Shown here: in pieces, positions 1 through 12,769 of the stretch
How the letters are laid out: each line of letters begins with the position of its first letter
Numbering within the stretch: the first letter of the stretch is position 1
NCBI RefSeq assembly: GCF_040807025.1
Contig: NC_090981.1
Span: 1,500,501 to 1,564,500 of the forward strand
Direction: 5' to 3'
Length of the DNA: 64,000 bases
DNA from: Struthio camelus
Lineage: Eukaryota; Chordata; Aves; Struthioniformes; Struthionidae
Translations under genes and position numbers: made by a program
Notes under the pieces: model-generated
Database searches by the model: none
The model's input: the letters and a program-made list of their open reading frames with translations, nothing else
Told to the model about the DNA's origin: nothing

Positions 1-1597
1 CAGCCTTAACTCAAAAATGTCCAAACTTTGCTAACTTTATGATGAACTTGAGTGGTTAACAAGAGCTGACTAAGGGCCACCACATCATCCTATCACTCTG
101 TACTAGAAGCATATCAAGATCAGTGACAGAAGTATAACATCCTCTTGCCAGCTCTAACAGATGTGTAATATAAAGAGCAGGATTTAAGTAGCTACTCTGA
201 AAATGACAGTGGTCCAAGGGTCAGATTTCTTATAATCAGTCTTGATATGATGTGAAAAAGTCACTACTTTGATGGCATATCTTTATATTTCAGAGCTCAA
301 CTGAAAACTTTATCCCTACTGACAAAAAAATGTATTTCTGTAGATTGAATGAACTAAGGACTAAAATGCCTGTATGCTTCAACATTTTTTTTAGCTGGAA
401 TCCATGAGTGACCAGGGACAAAAAGGTATTTGTGATAAAATCTTTCTGTACAACACAAGCCCCTACCAACTTCCAAAAATGTTTCCCAACTTCATAAAAT
501 ATCCATTTTTGCTGGTATTGGAAAACTGCACATTTTAAAAAAATCTGATTATCAACTTAGAGTTTTCCCCTTAAATTCTCAAATGATTTTAAATAGATGC
601 ATCTTGAACATCATTAGTCTGAGCATTTATTTTTGCATTTGAAAATTGAAGCATAAGGACTTCAGATGAATGATGTCCATATTACACTCTTTGTATGTTA
701 CTCTATAGTAACTAACGTTACCATAGTAATCTCAGCATTCTCTACATATCCATTATGCCAATGAAAAGGCATAGTGCAGTAATAGCATTTATTTATGAAA
801 GGAAAATTGTAAAAGTTTTAGAGGCAGCCACTGGTTTCTGCATCTTATGTCTAGTAGTTCTTAAGCTGTTACCTAGAAATTCAAGTGAAAATACTACTAC
901 TACTACTACTAATGATGATGATGATAAAGTAATAGTCTTCAAATGACAAGATTTTACGACTAGGTAGCTTGTTTTCTGTCATGTTATTGACTATCAAATC
1001 TCTTTCAATTCTTTCTGGACTACAAAACTTAGCCCAGAATATTGATCGATGACAAAAAAGTGAAAATAATTTGAATCCACTCATGTGAATATTTAGTCCC
1101 AGATACAAAATATTTAGTAGTAAAATTTAGCCAACTGACATGCTTAGATAGTTAGCTCTTAGCAATATTTTTGTAAGCAGAAGCAATGCTTCCTCTTTAT
1201 TGTATTGCATCAACTACATTGCTAGCATGCAATTAAAAAGGAAGACAACTGTATGCTCCAGAATTTTCTTTATATTTTTGCATTTATCTACATTTGACAT
1301 GCATTCTATGATCATCCATATGGTTTTCCATAAAATCCTTGTCTCAGGTTATCCCTAAAGCATATATTCACAAGAGACTTGATCAAATCATTTCTCTGCT
1401 TTGTGATTCCAAAGCCAAATATAAAAATTCTATCAATCATCTTTGCCTGTTCAATTATATACATGACCTGTAATATAGTAATAACAGGGCTCCTCTCCCA
1501 TGTCCTGAATTCAGGTCATTCAGTGAAAACAGACTTCTTTGACTACTGCAGTGTAGGGAGGAATGAATAGCCTAAAATGCTTTTTGGAGGTTGATTA
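1..1597. other. AT-rich non-coding DNA, no gene seen
   Basis: I see no gene in this stretch. The few open frames are under 80 codons and show no domain. One of them (755-946) owes its threonine/aspartate run to the TAC/ATG microsatellite at 892-925. Confidence 0.6.
892..925. repeat. Compound (TAC)n(ATG)n microsatellite
   Basis: About six TAC/ACT units (892-910) run directly into five ATG units (911-925). This is a compound trinucleotide repeat with no sign of coding use. Confidence 0.9.
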
Positions 1598-2140
1598 TGT
1601 TGTTGAATATACTGAAATAAACTTTGTAGCTCCCCGGTGTGACTGAGGAAGGCTGAGTGAGACCTGGCCAAATAGCAGGGTGGAGGCAGTGAAGAGCAGA
1701 AGAAGAGGGGTTTGACTGCTCCAATCAGGAAACGCAGCCTCCTGAGAGGGCTGTGTGTGGCCAGGCTGTACAAGTATGGCTGCCCCCCAAGGATACTCGG
1801 CCTAGTAACCCAGAAGCTTCCAGCAGGGACTTGGCCTGGTGGCTCATAAGCTATAAAAGGGCAGAGGCCAGAAGCAGCTGTTGCACATGATGAGTTGAAG
1901 CTGTAGGACATCATCTGCTTCAAAAGAACCCCAACTCTCACAGGAACTTTTGGCTGGGCCAGCTAATCAGCCAGGGTTGGTACAATTGTGCATGTGTGTC
2001 TCTGAGTATGTCTGTCCATGTCCCCCGTCCCCCTCCCCCCCTGAATTCTGCACATTTCTCCCCTCTACCTCAATCATCTACTCTCAATAAAACAAAATTG
2101 AATGTAGTTTGTATCTGACTAGTTACTCCTTCGGGTAACA
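1598..2140 (+). mobile_element. Probable solo LTR of an endogenous retrovirus
   Basis: The block begins TGTTG and ends GTAACA, so it has TG...CA termini, and it is clearly richer in GC than its flanks. It holds a good TATA box (TATAAAAG, 1852-1859) and an AATAAA signal (2086-2091) about 230 bases downstream, the U3-R-U5 layout of an LTR. No gag or pol lies on either side, so it is solo. The exact ends are uncertain: 'ttgatt' occurs at 1591-1596 and 2142-2147, one base outside the TG and CA, which may be a target duplication with slightly misplaced ends or chance. It could instead be another promoter-bearing repeat. Confidence 0.5.
1852..1859 (+). promoter_or_regulatory. TATA box of the probable solo LTR
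   Basis: TATAAAAG lies in the middle of the LTR-like block, with the polyadenylation signal AATAAA downstream at 2086-2091. This spacing is typical of U3/R in a retroviral LTR. Whether it is active cannot be seen. Confidence 0.5.
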
Positions 2141-4987
2141 ATTGATTTCAGATACGCATACCAAAAGTTCAGGTATGGTTTATATAAGGATCTAAATATA
2201 TCAGAACCATTATGATATGCAATAATGGGTTGAATAGATATTTCATTGCTCCCTATATTCAGCCAGGCTAGGCACACCACTTGGAACCTGTTTTACAATA
2301 GCCTGTTGTCTTTATTTCAAAATTCAAGAAGTACAAAAAACAAGGATGAAAGAGGACAAGAAAAGTTACCTAAACTGTTTAAAAACTTTCAAGAGTCCAC
2401 CCTAACCTATATCCCTTATATGGCCCTCATCACATTTGATTGGAGTGAAACCAAAGGAATTCCTCTAAAATCTGTCTTGAAAACTTGATTTTTTGATATT
2501 TTGAGTTCCCTTTCTAAAGGTTTTGTTAATTATTCATAGCGTTCTATCTCAATTATACAAGTCTCTTTTAAAATTTATAAAACAATTTTAAAAAGTCATT
2601 ATTTTCCAGTAAACCTAATTTCACTCTTCTATAAAGAAAGTTTGAGTTAGATTTGAGAGCTGATACAAGGGCCACATGGGTTCTCATTTTATAATATTCA
2701 GCAACCCTATTCTTTGCCCAACAACTATAACCAGCATAACCATCAGCTTTTGATTAGGAGACGCTCAGAATGGGACTAGCAGATATTTTCAAGAAGTGCT
2801 GGCAGAGCTTGTCCTGTCCGCACTCAACTTCCAGTTGCTTCCACCAGTTCCCTCTTTTCAGAAGACCAGCATTACCCAGCTAATGCACTGTGTAAGTAAA
2901 CAATAAATCAATTGGCTGCATCCTCATTGGTAGTTTTAATGATAGTACAGGGTAGCCACTGTGCTCAGAATCAGATCAGTCAAAAGAATACACATTAACC
3001 TAACTATTGTCCACTCCCAGTCCTCATTCTTTCTATTCTCAATGCACCATTAATGACTAGAGAACACTTCAGGGATTGTAGGTAACAGCACTTCCCAAAT
3101 GATACAAGCTCTCCCCTTTTTACACACACAGCCTTGGCCACTGCTATAACCCAATAGAACTCCTACATTCAGTTCTTATGGTTGCTTTCCAATTGTAAGG
3201 TCTTCCTCGCACTTGACAGTATCAAAAATGTCTGGATTATGTAGGCCGTTGTATGTAATACAGCCGTAAACAGGCTATGTAATTAACATAACTTAAGGAG
3301 TATAGCAGAAGATAATTTTTGTACTGACTTTGATTTTGCAGATAACAGCTCTTACTTGCCTCCCCTATGCACAGAGGTATGAATATGTGAGCATGCACAT
3401 TCATAAGCCACTGAGCATCAGATGAAGTCACCATCAATTGTAGCTCAGAATTTTACCACTGAGTTTTTAGAGCACTGACCATGCAAAACCTTTGTCTATC
3501 CAAATCTTTTTCTACTATTATTATTATTATTATTATAAGAATGTTGCTTTTCTACCTGTGCCTTTAGATTAAGTTAGGCTTTTTTACTTTAAATTCACTT
3601 TCTTAATGAATTGAAATACCTTCAATTATCACCTGTATCTTCATACTACAAGGTCTTCCTTAATGCCTTTTAAAATTATATTTTGGAAGATATGTCAAAA
3701 CAACATTGTAAATGCCAGTCCAGGAATTCAGGGAGCTGGGCCTACACTGTCTGCACGTGTTTAAAAACATTGTGCCTTTGTTTTTTTTCCTGCTAATATG
3801 AATTGTGGCCTTACCTTTTAAGTGCTCCAGCTCTTGTCACTTTAGGCTGTAGCCCCTGCTATTGTCACTGTAAGTTTGTCAGAGAATTATCAAGGCTGTA
3901 TAAAATGGGCAGGAATATTCAGCATGGCAGTGTAATCTCCCATATCATCCTAATACTGTCTGGCTTGGCTAAAGTGCAAGGCTCCAAGACAGTTAGTGGT
4001 GGAAATGTAATTTGCAAAGAATTATTAGGTGGGGAAGAGGCCTTAATGAGATGAGTAACTTAAAAATTGTGACACCAATCTTATTTACATCAGTGGTACC
4101 TTCAGGAACTAACTGGTTTCGCTCTCTCTCCCTCCACTCCTGTTCTGTGTTCAAAGGGTTAACATTAAACCAAACTAAAATGGCATGTTTAACCATATCT
4201 TCTGCATGACTGATACTGCAATCAATCTGCAGCGGTTCATTTTCTTTCTGGAATCTCTGCCTACTGAGAACAAATACAAGCACATGTGGAACCAATAGGA
4301 AGCAGACCAAGAAGTTGGTACAGTGCTCTTAAACCCATGCCAGAAAGTTCTCACTTAACAGATGGAGCAATTAATAAAACAGTCAAATGCTATGACTGTT
4401 TCAAGGTGTCTTTAAGTGCTAACAATACTCTTTTGTCTTACTACTGTAGTGTACAGATGGATTCCAATTCAGAATAGGCACTGCATTGTGCTCATGTTTG
4501 CCATCATACTGTGTCACAGTATTTATAGGGTGCCAGGTGTCCAATGCATTTTATTTTAAAGACAGATAGGATACTGATTCTCTCCCCAACTCCTAATTCT
4601 CTCTTGCTCTAGCATTTTAAGTGATGAAGTGGCCACTAATCTGGGTGGAATTAAACTCTACAAGCCCTTCTATCAATTTAAAATTGATTTTCCATAAAAT
4701 ATTGACAGTACAATGCAGCCTCAGTTAATGTGCATCTTTAATGTGTGTTGATCCTAGTCATGCAAGCATTTTATGGGGCTGACAGTGGATACCCTGCACT
4801 ATGGCCCATTACATAATGTGTTCGATCTCAATTAAAGCTTGTTTTTCAGCTCTCCTCATAAGCATGAAATGTAAAACCCTGACTACTTTCCATTTAAGAT
4901 TTTGAAGCATTTTTCACCAAGATTATTAACCTGGATGTTATGGCCAAATTCCAATGAACTCCTCTATGCTTATGTCCCACCTTGCCA
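2141..4987. other. Non-coding DNA, no gene seen
   Basis: No supported gene. The stretch contains an (ATT)n microsatellite at 3514-3536 and short open frames without recognisable domains. Confidence 0.6.
3514..3536. repeat. (ATT)n microsatellite
   Basis: About seven ATT units in a row within non-coding DNA. Confidence 0.85.
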
Positions 4988-5955
4988 AAGAATCACAGAA
5001 TGGTTGAGGTTGGAAGGGACCTTGGGAGATCATCTGGTCCAACCCCGCTGCTCAAGCAGGGTCAGCTAGAGCAGGTTGCCCAGGACCATGTCCAGTCAGG
5101 TTTTGAATATCTCCAAGGATGGAGACTCCACAACCTCTCTGGGAAACCTGTGCCAGTGCTCAGTCACCCTCACAATGAAGAAGTGTTTTCTTATGTTCAG
5201 ATGGAATTTCCTGTGCTTCAATTTGTGCCCGTTGCCTCTTGTCCTGTCACTGGACACCACTGAGAAGAGCCTGGCTCCCTCTTCTTTACTGTCTCCCATC
5301 CGATATTTATAAACATTGATAAGATCCTCCCCGAGCCTTCTCTTCTCCAGACTAAACAGGCCCAGCTCTCTCAGCCTTTCCTCATATGAGAGATGCTCCA
5401 GTCCCTTAATCATCTTGGTGGCCCTTCGCTGCACTCACTCCATGAGTGCCATGTCTCTCTTGTCCTGGGGAGCCCAGAACTGGACACAGGACTCCAGGTG
5501 AGGCCTCACCAGGGCTGAGTAGAGGGGCAGGATCACCTCCCTTGACCTGCTGGCAATGGTCTTCCTAATGCAGCCCAGGATATCATTGGCCTTCTTGGCC
5601 ACAAGGGCGCACTGCTGGCTCATGGTCAACTTGTCCACCAGGACTCCCAGGTCCTTCTCTGCAAAGTTGCTTTCCAGCTGGTCGGTACATGGGGTTCTTC
5701 CTCCCCAGGTGCAGGACCCTGCACTTGCCTTTGTTGAACTTCAGGAGGTTCCTCCCTGCCCATCTCTCCAGCCTGTCCAGGTCCCTCTGAATGGCAGCAC
5801 AGCCCTCTGGTGCATCAATCACTCCTCCCAGTTTTGTATTGTCTTCAAACTTGCTGAGGGTGCACTCTGTCTCATCATCTAGGTCATTAATGAAGAGGTT
5901 AAACAGTATTGGACCCAGTATCGTCCCCTGGGGAACACTAGTAATTGGTGATTTA
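4988..5955 (-). mobile_element. CR1 LINE copy a, 5'-truncated
   Basis: Read on the minus strand, the element ends at low coordinates with the CR1 tail (AACCTCAACCATTCTGTGATTCTT). Before that come the usual CR1 3' region and the C-terminal half of ORF2. Homology to the other CR1 copies fades near 5955, so only about 1 kb of an element that is several kb long remains; 5' truncation is normal for CR1 retrotransposition. Positions about 5037-5690 are almost identical to 21073-21720, far closer than the rest of the two copies. It sits head to head with CR1 copy b at 6330. Confidence 0.9.
5096..5822 (-). pseudogene. CR1 ORF2 remnant: RT thumb and C-terminal domain
   Basis: Three minus-strand pieces (5583-5822, 5435-5638, 5096-5434) encode the end of a CR1 ORF2 protein, the endonuclease/reverse transcriptase that copies the element by target-primed reverse transcription. 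Recognisable blocks are the region after the catalytic FADD motif ([20 protein letters not shown]), the [15 protein letters not shown] segment and the conserved C-terminal stretch containing [19 protein letters not shown] and [11 protein letters not shown]. About 18 bases are missing near 5690 compared with copy d. The catalytic palm is not present here, so no activity is possible. Confidence 0.85.
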
Positions 5956-6329
5956 CCACTAGTGACTTCTCTCCCTTCATCTTCCTTCTGTTCTGAACAT
6001 TGTGTAACAGTGCCAATACAGGGTAGCTCCCATACTCTTCCTCAGAGGTGGCTGTTTTTCATTTAAGTGCAAACTACTTTGATATGCTTTTAGATGAAAG
6101 AGTTAAAAAAATGTTATTAGCTCATAAAAGAAAGTAAAAGAATTGTCAATTACATTTTTGCTTATGCCAGTGAAACTCTACTTTCCCACAAGATTCAGAG
6201 AAGATTCTTGCACCAAAAGAAACTTATATGGTTAAAGACCATCTAGTATTTGAATAAAAATGAATAACTACAGATAATGAGATATGTCTTTTCCTTCTTT
6301 CTTATCAGCAACACATATTTTCTCCAGCA
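5956..6329. other. Spacer between two head-to-head CR1 copies
   Basis: AT-rich sequence without a gene. Degraded CR1 sequence might continue a short way from the left, but I could not follow it. Confidence 0.5.
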
Positions 6330-7106
6330 GGTTGGAGAAATGGGCTGATAGGGATCTCATGAATTTCAAAAAAGGCAAATGCAAGGTCCTGCCTCTGGGA
6401 TGGAATATCCCCATGCAACAGTACAGGCTAGGGCCAACTGTTGGCAAAAAAGTAGGTCTGCTGAAAGGGCCCTGGGGGTCCTGGTGGACAAGTTGAAAAT
6501 GAGTCAGAACTGCATCCTGAGCTGTATTAGTAGGAGTGTTGCCAGAAGGTCCAGGGAAATGATTCTTCCCCTGTATGGCACTTGTGAGACTGCATCTGGA
6601 ATACCGTGCCCAGTTTTGGGCTCCTCAGTAAAAAAGAGTCAATGATATACTGGGACAAATCAAACAGAGGGCATCAAGATGTTTGAGCTGGAGCATATGA
6701 CATGTGAGGAGAGGCTGACAGAACTGGGTTTGTTCAGCCTTAAGAAGAGAAGGCTAAGGGGTGATCTTATTGTTGTCTATAACTACCTGCTCAGAGGACA
6801 CAGAGAAGATGAAGCCAGTCTCTTCTTGGAGGTACACAGCGATAGGATGAGAGGCAATGGGCACAAATTTCATCATGGGAAATTCCAATTGGATATTAGG
6901 GGGAAAAAAACACTGTGAGGTTGGTCAAAGATTGGAACAGAGGCCCCAAGAGGTTTTTGAATCTCTGTCCTTGGAGTTTTTCAAGACCTAACTGGACAAG
7001 GCCCTGAGCAACCATCTCTAAGTTGACCCTGCTTAGAGCAGGAGATTGAATTAGATGACCTCCAGAGGTCCCTTCCAACCTAAATTGTTCTATGATTCTA
7101 TGATTA
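6330..7106 (+). mobile_element. CR1 LINE copy b, degraded
   Basis: This plus-strand CR1 begins within ORF2 (GGCAAATGCAAGGTCCTGCC, the [10 protein letters not shown] segment) and ends with GGTCCCTTCCAACCTAAATT and two ATTCTATG octamers near 7104. The open frames are broken (6284-6496, 6379-6645, 6679-6918), and many positions differ from the other copies, so it is one of the older CR1 insertions here. The conserved C-terminal blocks ([19 protein letters not shown]) are still readable at 6679-6780. Confidence 0.88.
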
Positions 7107-10100
7107 TAAACCAATAGTGATACACACATCTACACCAGCAGAGGTTCTGCTCTGCACTGCATCTATCATTTTAATGCAACACAAATGCTTTTATTTTTAG
7201 CCAATGAAGAGAGGCTCCATTTTCTCATCACCATTTGTAATCACTGCCGAAACAGAGTATTCTTCTTGCTGGGAATGTCTTTGGTATCAAGCAATTTCTG
7301 CTGCAAATGTGCCTCCTGGTATTGCACACCATTATAGGACTGTCTCGCCCCCATTAAAAAATTCCTTTTGGTTCAGGAGTCTTTCACATCATCAGGAAAC
7401 TCCTTCATTACTGAGCAATAAACAGCAAATTCATCTTATTTATCTTATTTCTCATGCTGCTGTTGTTGCAAATTTTTTTCCATTTCTCAATCTATATGTT
7501 TATTGCAACAAGATCTAGAATTCATAACATACTATTGTTATTTTTTTCCTCCACTTAAGAGTCCATGACTTTAGGCCCAAACAAACCAGCAAAGCAAAGT
7601 TCTACAGATTCTGCTTTTTTTCTGGGGCTCCCCTTCAGAGACAGGATAGGATTTCTCCCCACCACTACACCCCCTCATCCCCCCTCATCACTGTTCTTTG
7701 CATTTTACTTGACTATTTTTTAAGGTCCAGCTGTGATTTACTTCAGTTGTTTCAGAAAGCATCACTGGGTCTCACAGACAACTAGGTATGCCTGTTGGGA
7801 TGAATCAAGGGAAAAGCAAATTCCCCCTTTCCAGTTTTGATTGTCCTTCAAATACAGTCTATTCAACAATCACCTCCTTACCCCACTGACATACCTTACC
7901 TGATTGACTTCTGTACACATAGCTGAATCATCTATCTGGGTGTCTACAAGTTTTATACATCCATATAAATTGCTTCAGAATGCTTTTCAGAGGAAAGACG
8001 TCAGTTTCCTGTCAATCACCCTGGAACACAGAATGCTGGTCACTTAGACAGGATGTTTGCTGCAGTTGCTAGCCAAGTAGCAAGTCTCAGCAATTACTTA
8101 TACTCAGTTTCTAAGCATAAGAAAATGGCTTGAACAATTATTTTAGCATTAATAGGGCTGTTGATACACTGAAATAGCAACAAATGAGGAAAAGCTGCTG
8201 GTGAACCCAGTCTTATGCTTTCAACAGTTTTCAGATTTCAGATGTTCTGCAGAGCAGACATCAGACAGCCTACAACATTCCTTTAAGCAGGACTAGATCT
8301 TTCCAGCATTGCCAGTAATGTAACAGATTATATCAGTATTCCTCAGGCTGTAAGGCCTGAAGAACTATTTTGCGATCTTACAGAGCTGCAAAAAGCCATT
8401 TAAAAACATAGTCACTGGTTAACAATTCCATAGTTACACTTGTATTGCAATCACAAAGCATTATGTCAGAACATCAAATATTGATGCATCACCACGGAAC
8501 ACAGTGGAAAGACAATCAGGATGGTCTGCCATGAATCTCAGTGGCTCATTATGCATTTAATATGCTGCCATTCCATACTCTACTCTTAACCAGCCTTCTT
8601 AATTCCAAATAAAAAACAGCATACAATTGCTGGATCCCTGTGGCAGAAGTGGCTCATCCACTTTACCCATAACTATGGTAGATTTGCCTGTTTGGACACA
8701 AGAAAGTAAGGAACTCAAAACAGAGGAGAACCTGGCAACAGCCTAAGCAGTGGTTTATGTAATATTACTTCTAAATTAGCAATAAAGCCATTCAGGAAGG
8801 AGAATTAATTCAGACCATAGCTAAATGCCCATACTGGCCATGGGATAGAGAATTAGCCCATTCATAAGCTTATTTCTCTTTCTCCCAGTTCATTCTTAAA
8901 TGCTGGAAATCTGTTTATTTTCCTAGCACTTTTCTATGCCTCCTCACATCTCACAGACAGGGCAGGGATTGCTCTCACAATCAGAATGCTCATTGTTTTC
9001 TCAAAATGGGTGAAAAGACAATACAGGAGGACAACTAAATTTGTGTTTGAAGTCAGGACCACAAAAAGCCACAGGTTCCTAGAGCCATACCTCAGAATAC
9101 CTCAAGATTCAAGTTCAGGCAAGAAATTGCAGCACTAAATAGCAATTTGGGGAAATGTATATTCAGTGAAATCACATAGCTGCACAGTTTTACTATAGAC
9201 CAACACTTAGGTCCAAGTGATAGTGTAGCCATTCCAAAGCTAATGGTTGCTCACCTCCTTAGTCAGGTATGTAGTTCTTACTCAGGTTTCCAGCTTATCT
9301 CTGTTCTCAAAAGACACATCAGCTGCTTTACCCCACAACAGCTTGCTATTTCTACTGGACTTTTAGATAACATAAGAGAAAGCAGTGCTTTTGGAAGCCT
9401 CATGAGTAGGCTTCCATTAATTGTTGACTTATATATACCCTGAATGGGACAATAATTGAGCCCAAAGACATCTGTCAGTAGCACATCATCCCATGGCCCT
9501 CAATGAATTGAAGCCAAAGTGATCTCTAAAGCCCACATTCTGATTTGCAGCTCCTCCAAATAACTGTGCTAATCATGTATGTGGAAATTATCCATGCCCT
9601 CAATGAATCTTACAGAAATGAGGTCTTGTGGTTAAGGAACTTAATGGGGACTGCCAAAAGTTTCCTGTGTGGCTTTGGTTATATCACTTATTCTTCCTGG
9701 ATATATCTTGACTGAGTGGAAGATGGGTGCCATGGCACATCCCATGGTCCTGGCTACCTAGACCAGGAACTTGGTCAGAGTACTCGGTGACTCGATTGAG
9801 CCCATGCCCCCAGAAACCAAGGAACAGAATAGTGCCCATGTGGTTTTGGGTCTCAACCTGATACGGGGCTGGGACATGGTCAGAGTACGTAGAATGATGG
9901 TAAAAATATTTCCCTCCCTCTACACTCTGACTATTTATATTGCAAGATTTTGTCAGATAGTTGCTGCTGAAAAAACCTTGCAACCCTTTACTATGTGTTT
10001 GCATAATGTGTAGCTCACTCTAGTGTCTATCTCAGTTTGGGCTTTTAATATACTGTAAAAGGCCTCACTTGAGAGCAGAACATGCTCTAGGCTGATCATT

Positions 10101-12743
10101 TTCATTGTCCTGTGTAAAGTCAACCTTTCCTCCACAATAAAAGCTGGATAGGAACAAAAGAGGAGATGAAAAGAAAGAGAACGTAAAAATATAAGAGGCC
10201 AAATCCAATCAAAGCAGTAATGAAGCCTACTTCTGATTATGAGGGTTTGGGTTTGTTTCTGTTTCCTATTGGATTTTGGCACTTTGAGACACTAGTGATA
10301 CACTGGAGTTCTGTAAATATCTAAAACATACAGATTAGTTGGATTAAATAGACAGCTCTTTCTTTCCCCTGACTGTAGCTATCCATGAATATTGTTGTAA
10401 GACCCTCAGGGATTTTCTTGTCCATATTGTTCTACCAAGGCATGGTACAGTGTAGATCCCTAGAGCCATATGGGAGAGGTACTTCTTCACAGCTGCAGAG
10501 GAAACTGCTTTCAGAACAAAAAGCAGCAGGCTTTAGTCAAAGTTGAAAGGAAAGTGCATACAAAATTTATACTGTGGTTCTGAAATGTCATTTCAAAAAC
10601 ATGTTCATAAAGCTACAAGTTATTGAAAATATTTTAATTATCAAAATCAAGCTGTTGCAATTATATTTCACAGACCCCACAAACAACAAAAGAAAAAAGA
10701 AGGGATTTTTTGATAATAAGAAGCAAGATTCACAAAAAAACAGAAAAAAGTAATGCAACCAGAGTTTAAATGAATTTTGTTTTGTTCTTTACATAAGTTT
10801 TGTTGTTGTAAAATGTGGCACACTTTGTACAGTATGTTCTCTTAGAAAGCCAAACAAACTTGTCATCATGGTTTTGAGAGCACAAGGCCTGTCCTTTCTC
10901 ATGTTTCAACTAAACAGTCTCCACTTGGGCTGAGGAACATATCATATATCATAAATCACTCTCTGATAGATATTTGGCAGCTAGTCAGTACCCCAGGCTA
11001 TGCAACATACAGCATAGAATATTTTTAAGGTGGAATATAGATTTTGTAATGTAAAGACTTAATAGCATCTCAAAACATTGTTCTACTTTCTGGAACAAAA
11101 AAAAATAGCCAAGAAAGCAGAATTCTCCACATGATTTTAGGTTCTGAATAATACATACATATATAGATACATGCAATAAGCCACAGAACTGCAAACCTGC
11201 AGGGTTTGTTCAGCACAATGCCAATTAGAAAGAAATTAAGGAGCATGGTTACAGCTAACCCTCTATAGCAATCAAGTAGGAAAGAATTTATTTTTCATCT
11301 TTACTATTTCCATTACCTTTGAAGACAAAAGTTTCTATGGACTCAAAAACATATAGCCCAGACTTTTGGTGGTCTTTTGAAAATAAGATTTTTATCCAAC
11401 ATTTCCTAGCTTGCAGATTATTTATGAAAGGCAACGCATGAGATAGAGAGAGAGCTCTAATGAGAGAAAGAGCATTAACATAGAGTATAAATTATAGTAA
11501 TTAACCCCTTCATCACAATGTCTCCTTGATCCACTCAGGGAAGTGTCCTTTACCTATTAATTTCAGGGTAATGGCAGCTGTTAGGAAGCATATATTGAGT
11601 GCCAAGGTTATGCAAGAACTGTTTCCCTGATTTTATATAGTGTGTCATGGGGCACTTATGGGTTAACTTCATCTTTTTTGGATGAGTTGTAGCATTCTCT
11701 GTGTGCTTAGGCTGAGTGGTTTTTAGAAGGGTGAAATGGAAATGGGAGAAATGCAGAGTATGTAGCATGGGGGTTGGGTTTGAAGAAGCAGAGATGCCTG
11801 AAGAGCAAAAAAAGCTACTGCACAAAGAGTAGAGTAGCTTAAATTGAAAATAGGTATTTATTGATGCTTTGAAGAACTAAGTATGAAGTGCTAAATATTT
11901 ATTTTTTTCATTTAAGCTCTAATCTCGTTAACCTTTGAGATTGAAAACAAAATTACACTAAAAAGAAAGATATTTTAAAATTTGAACTATGCTACTCTTG
12001 TTTGATTTATGCGGTATTTTTATAATGTTTCTTTTAATAATTAAAAAAAAAAGTTAACTCAGCCACCACTTTGCCCAGGTCAGCCAGGTGAATTCTCTCC
12101 AACAACTACTTGATCATCAAGTTTACAAGCAAGGATAAACTATTCAGAGCCTCCTGAACTTGAAATGCTGACAATTCAAACATTTTGCATGTGGGCCCCT
12201 CTCACTTTAGTTTTCTGAAGCTAAACAGAGCAAAATTGACAGGAAATATCACATAGCACATTTCCAAACTGCCCAATACAATAACATGAAGCAGAGGTGT
12301 TCCTCCTTGATATTCAAGCATTTGATACTGTGGCTCATCTGAATATCTGCAGAGGAGTAAGTTTGCAAAGTGAAGGCACAATGCATTAGGGAAAACTCAT
12401 TTTGAGTTTTTCTTCTCTTCTTTTTAGAAAGATTGTTCTCTGAGTGGACACCCTGCTATTTAACACATCAGGAAATGAGAAGCCTTTGCTCATATTTTGT
12501 CCTTGCTATTCCTTCAACTTATGTCCTAAATGATTAACATCCTGTTCATTTATGGATGCACACATGTACTCACACATATCCACAAGCAGGATTTTCAATA
12601 ACATATTATTAAGATAGTACAATGGCTTCCATTCTAACTTTCTTTCCTAGTATCTTGTAACTTCCTGAAACTTTCACTTTGTCACTTTTCAGACTTGGAA
12701 AAGACTTCAGAATTTTACAATTTTGTTCTGTGCTTGAAGGAGA

Positions 12744-12769
12744 CTATTTATTTATTTATTTATTTATTA
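12744..12769. repeat. (TTTA)n microsatellite
   Basis: Six consecutive TTTA/ATTT units in non-coding DNA. Confidence 0.9.

Noticed and set aside
755..946. Small open frame with poly-Thr and poly-Asp end
   Set aside because: The repeat residues come from the TAC/ATG microsatellite. No start context or domain supports a gene.
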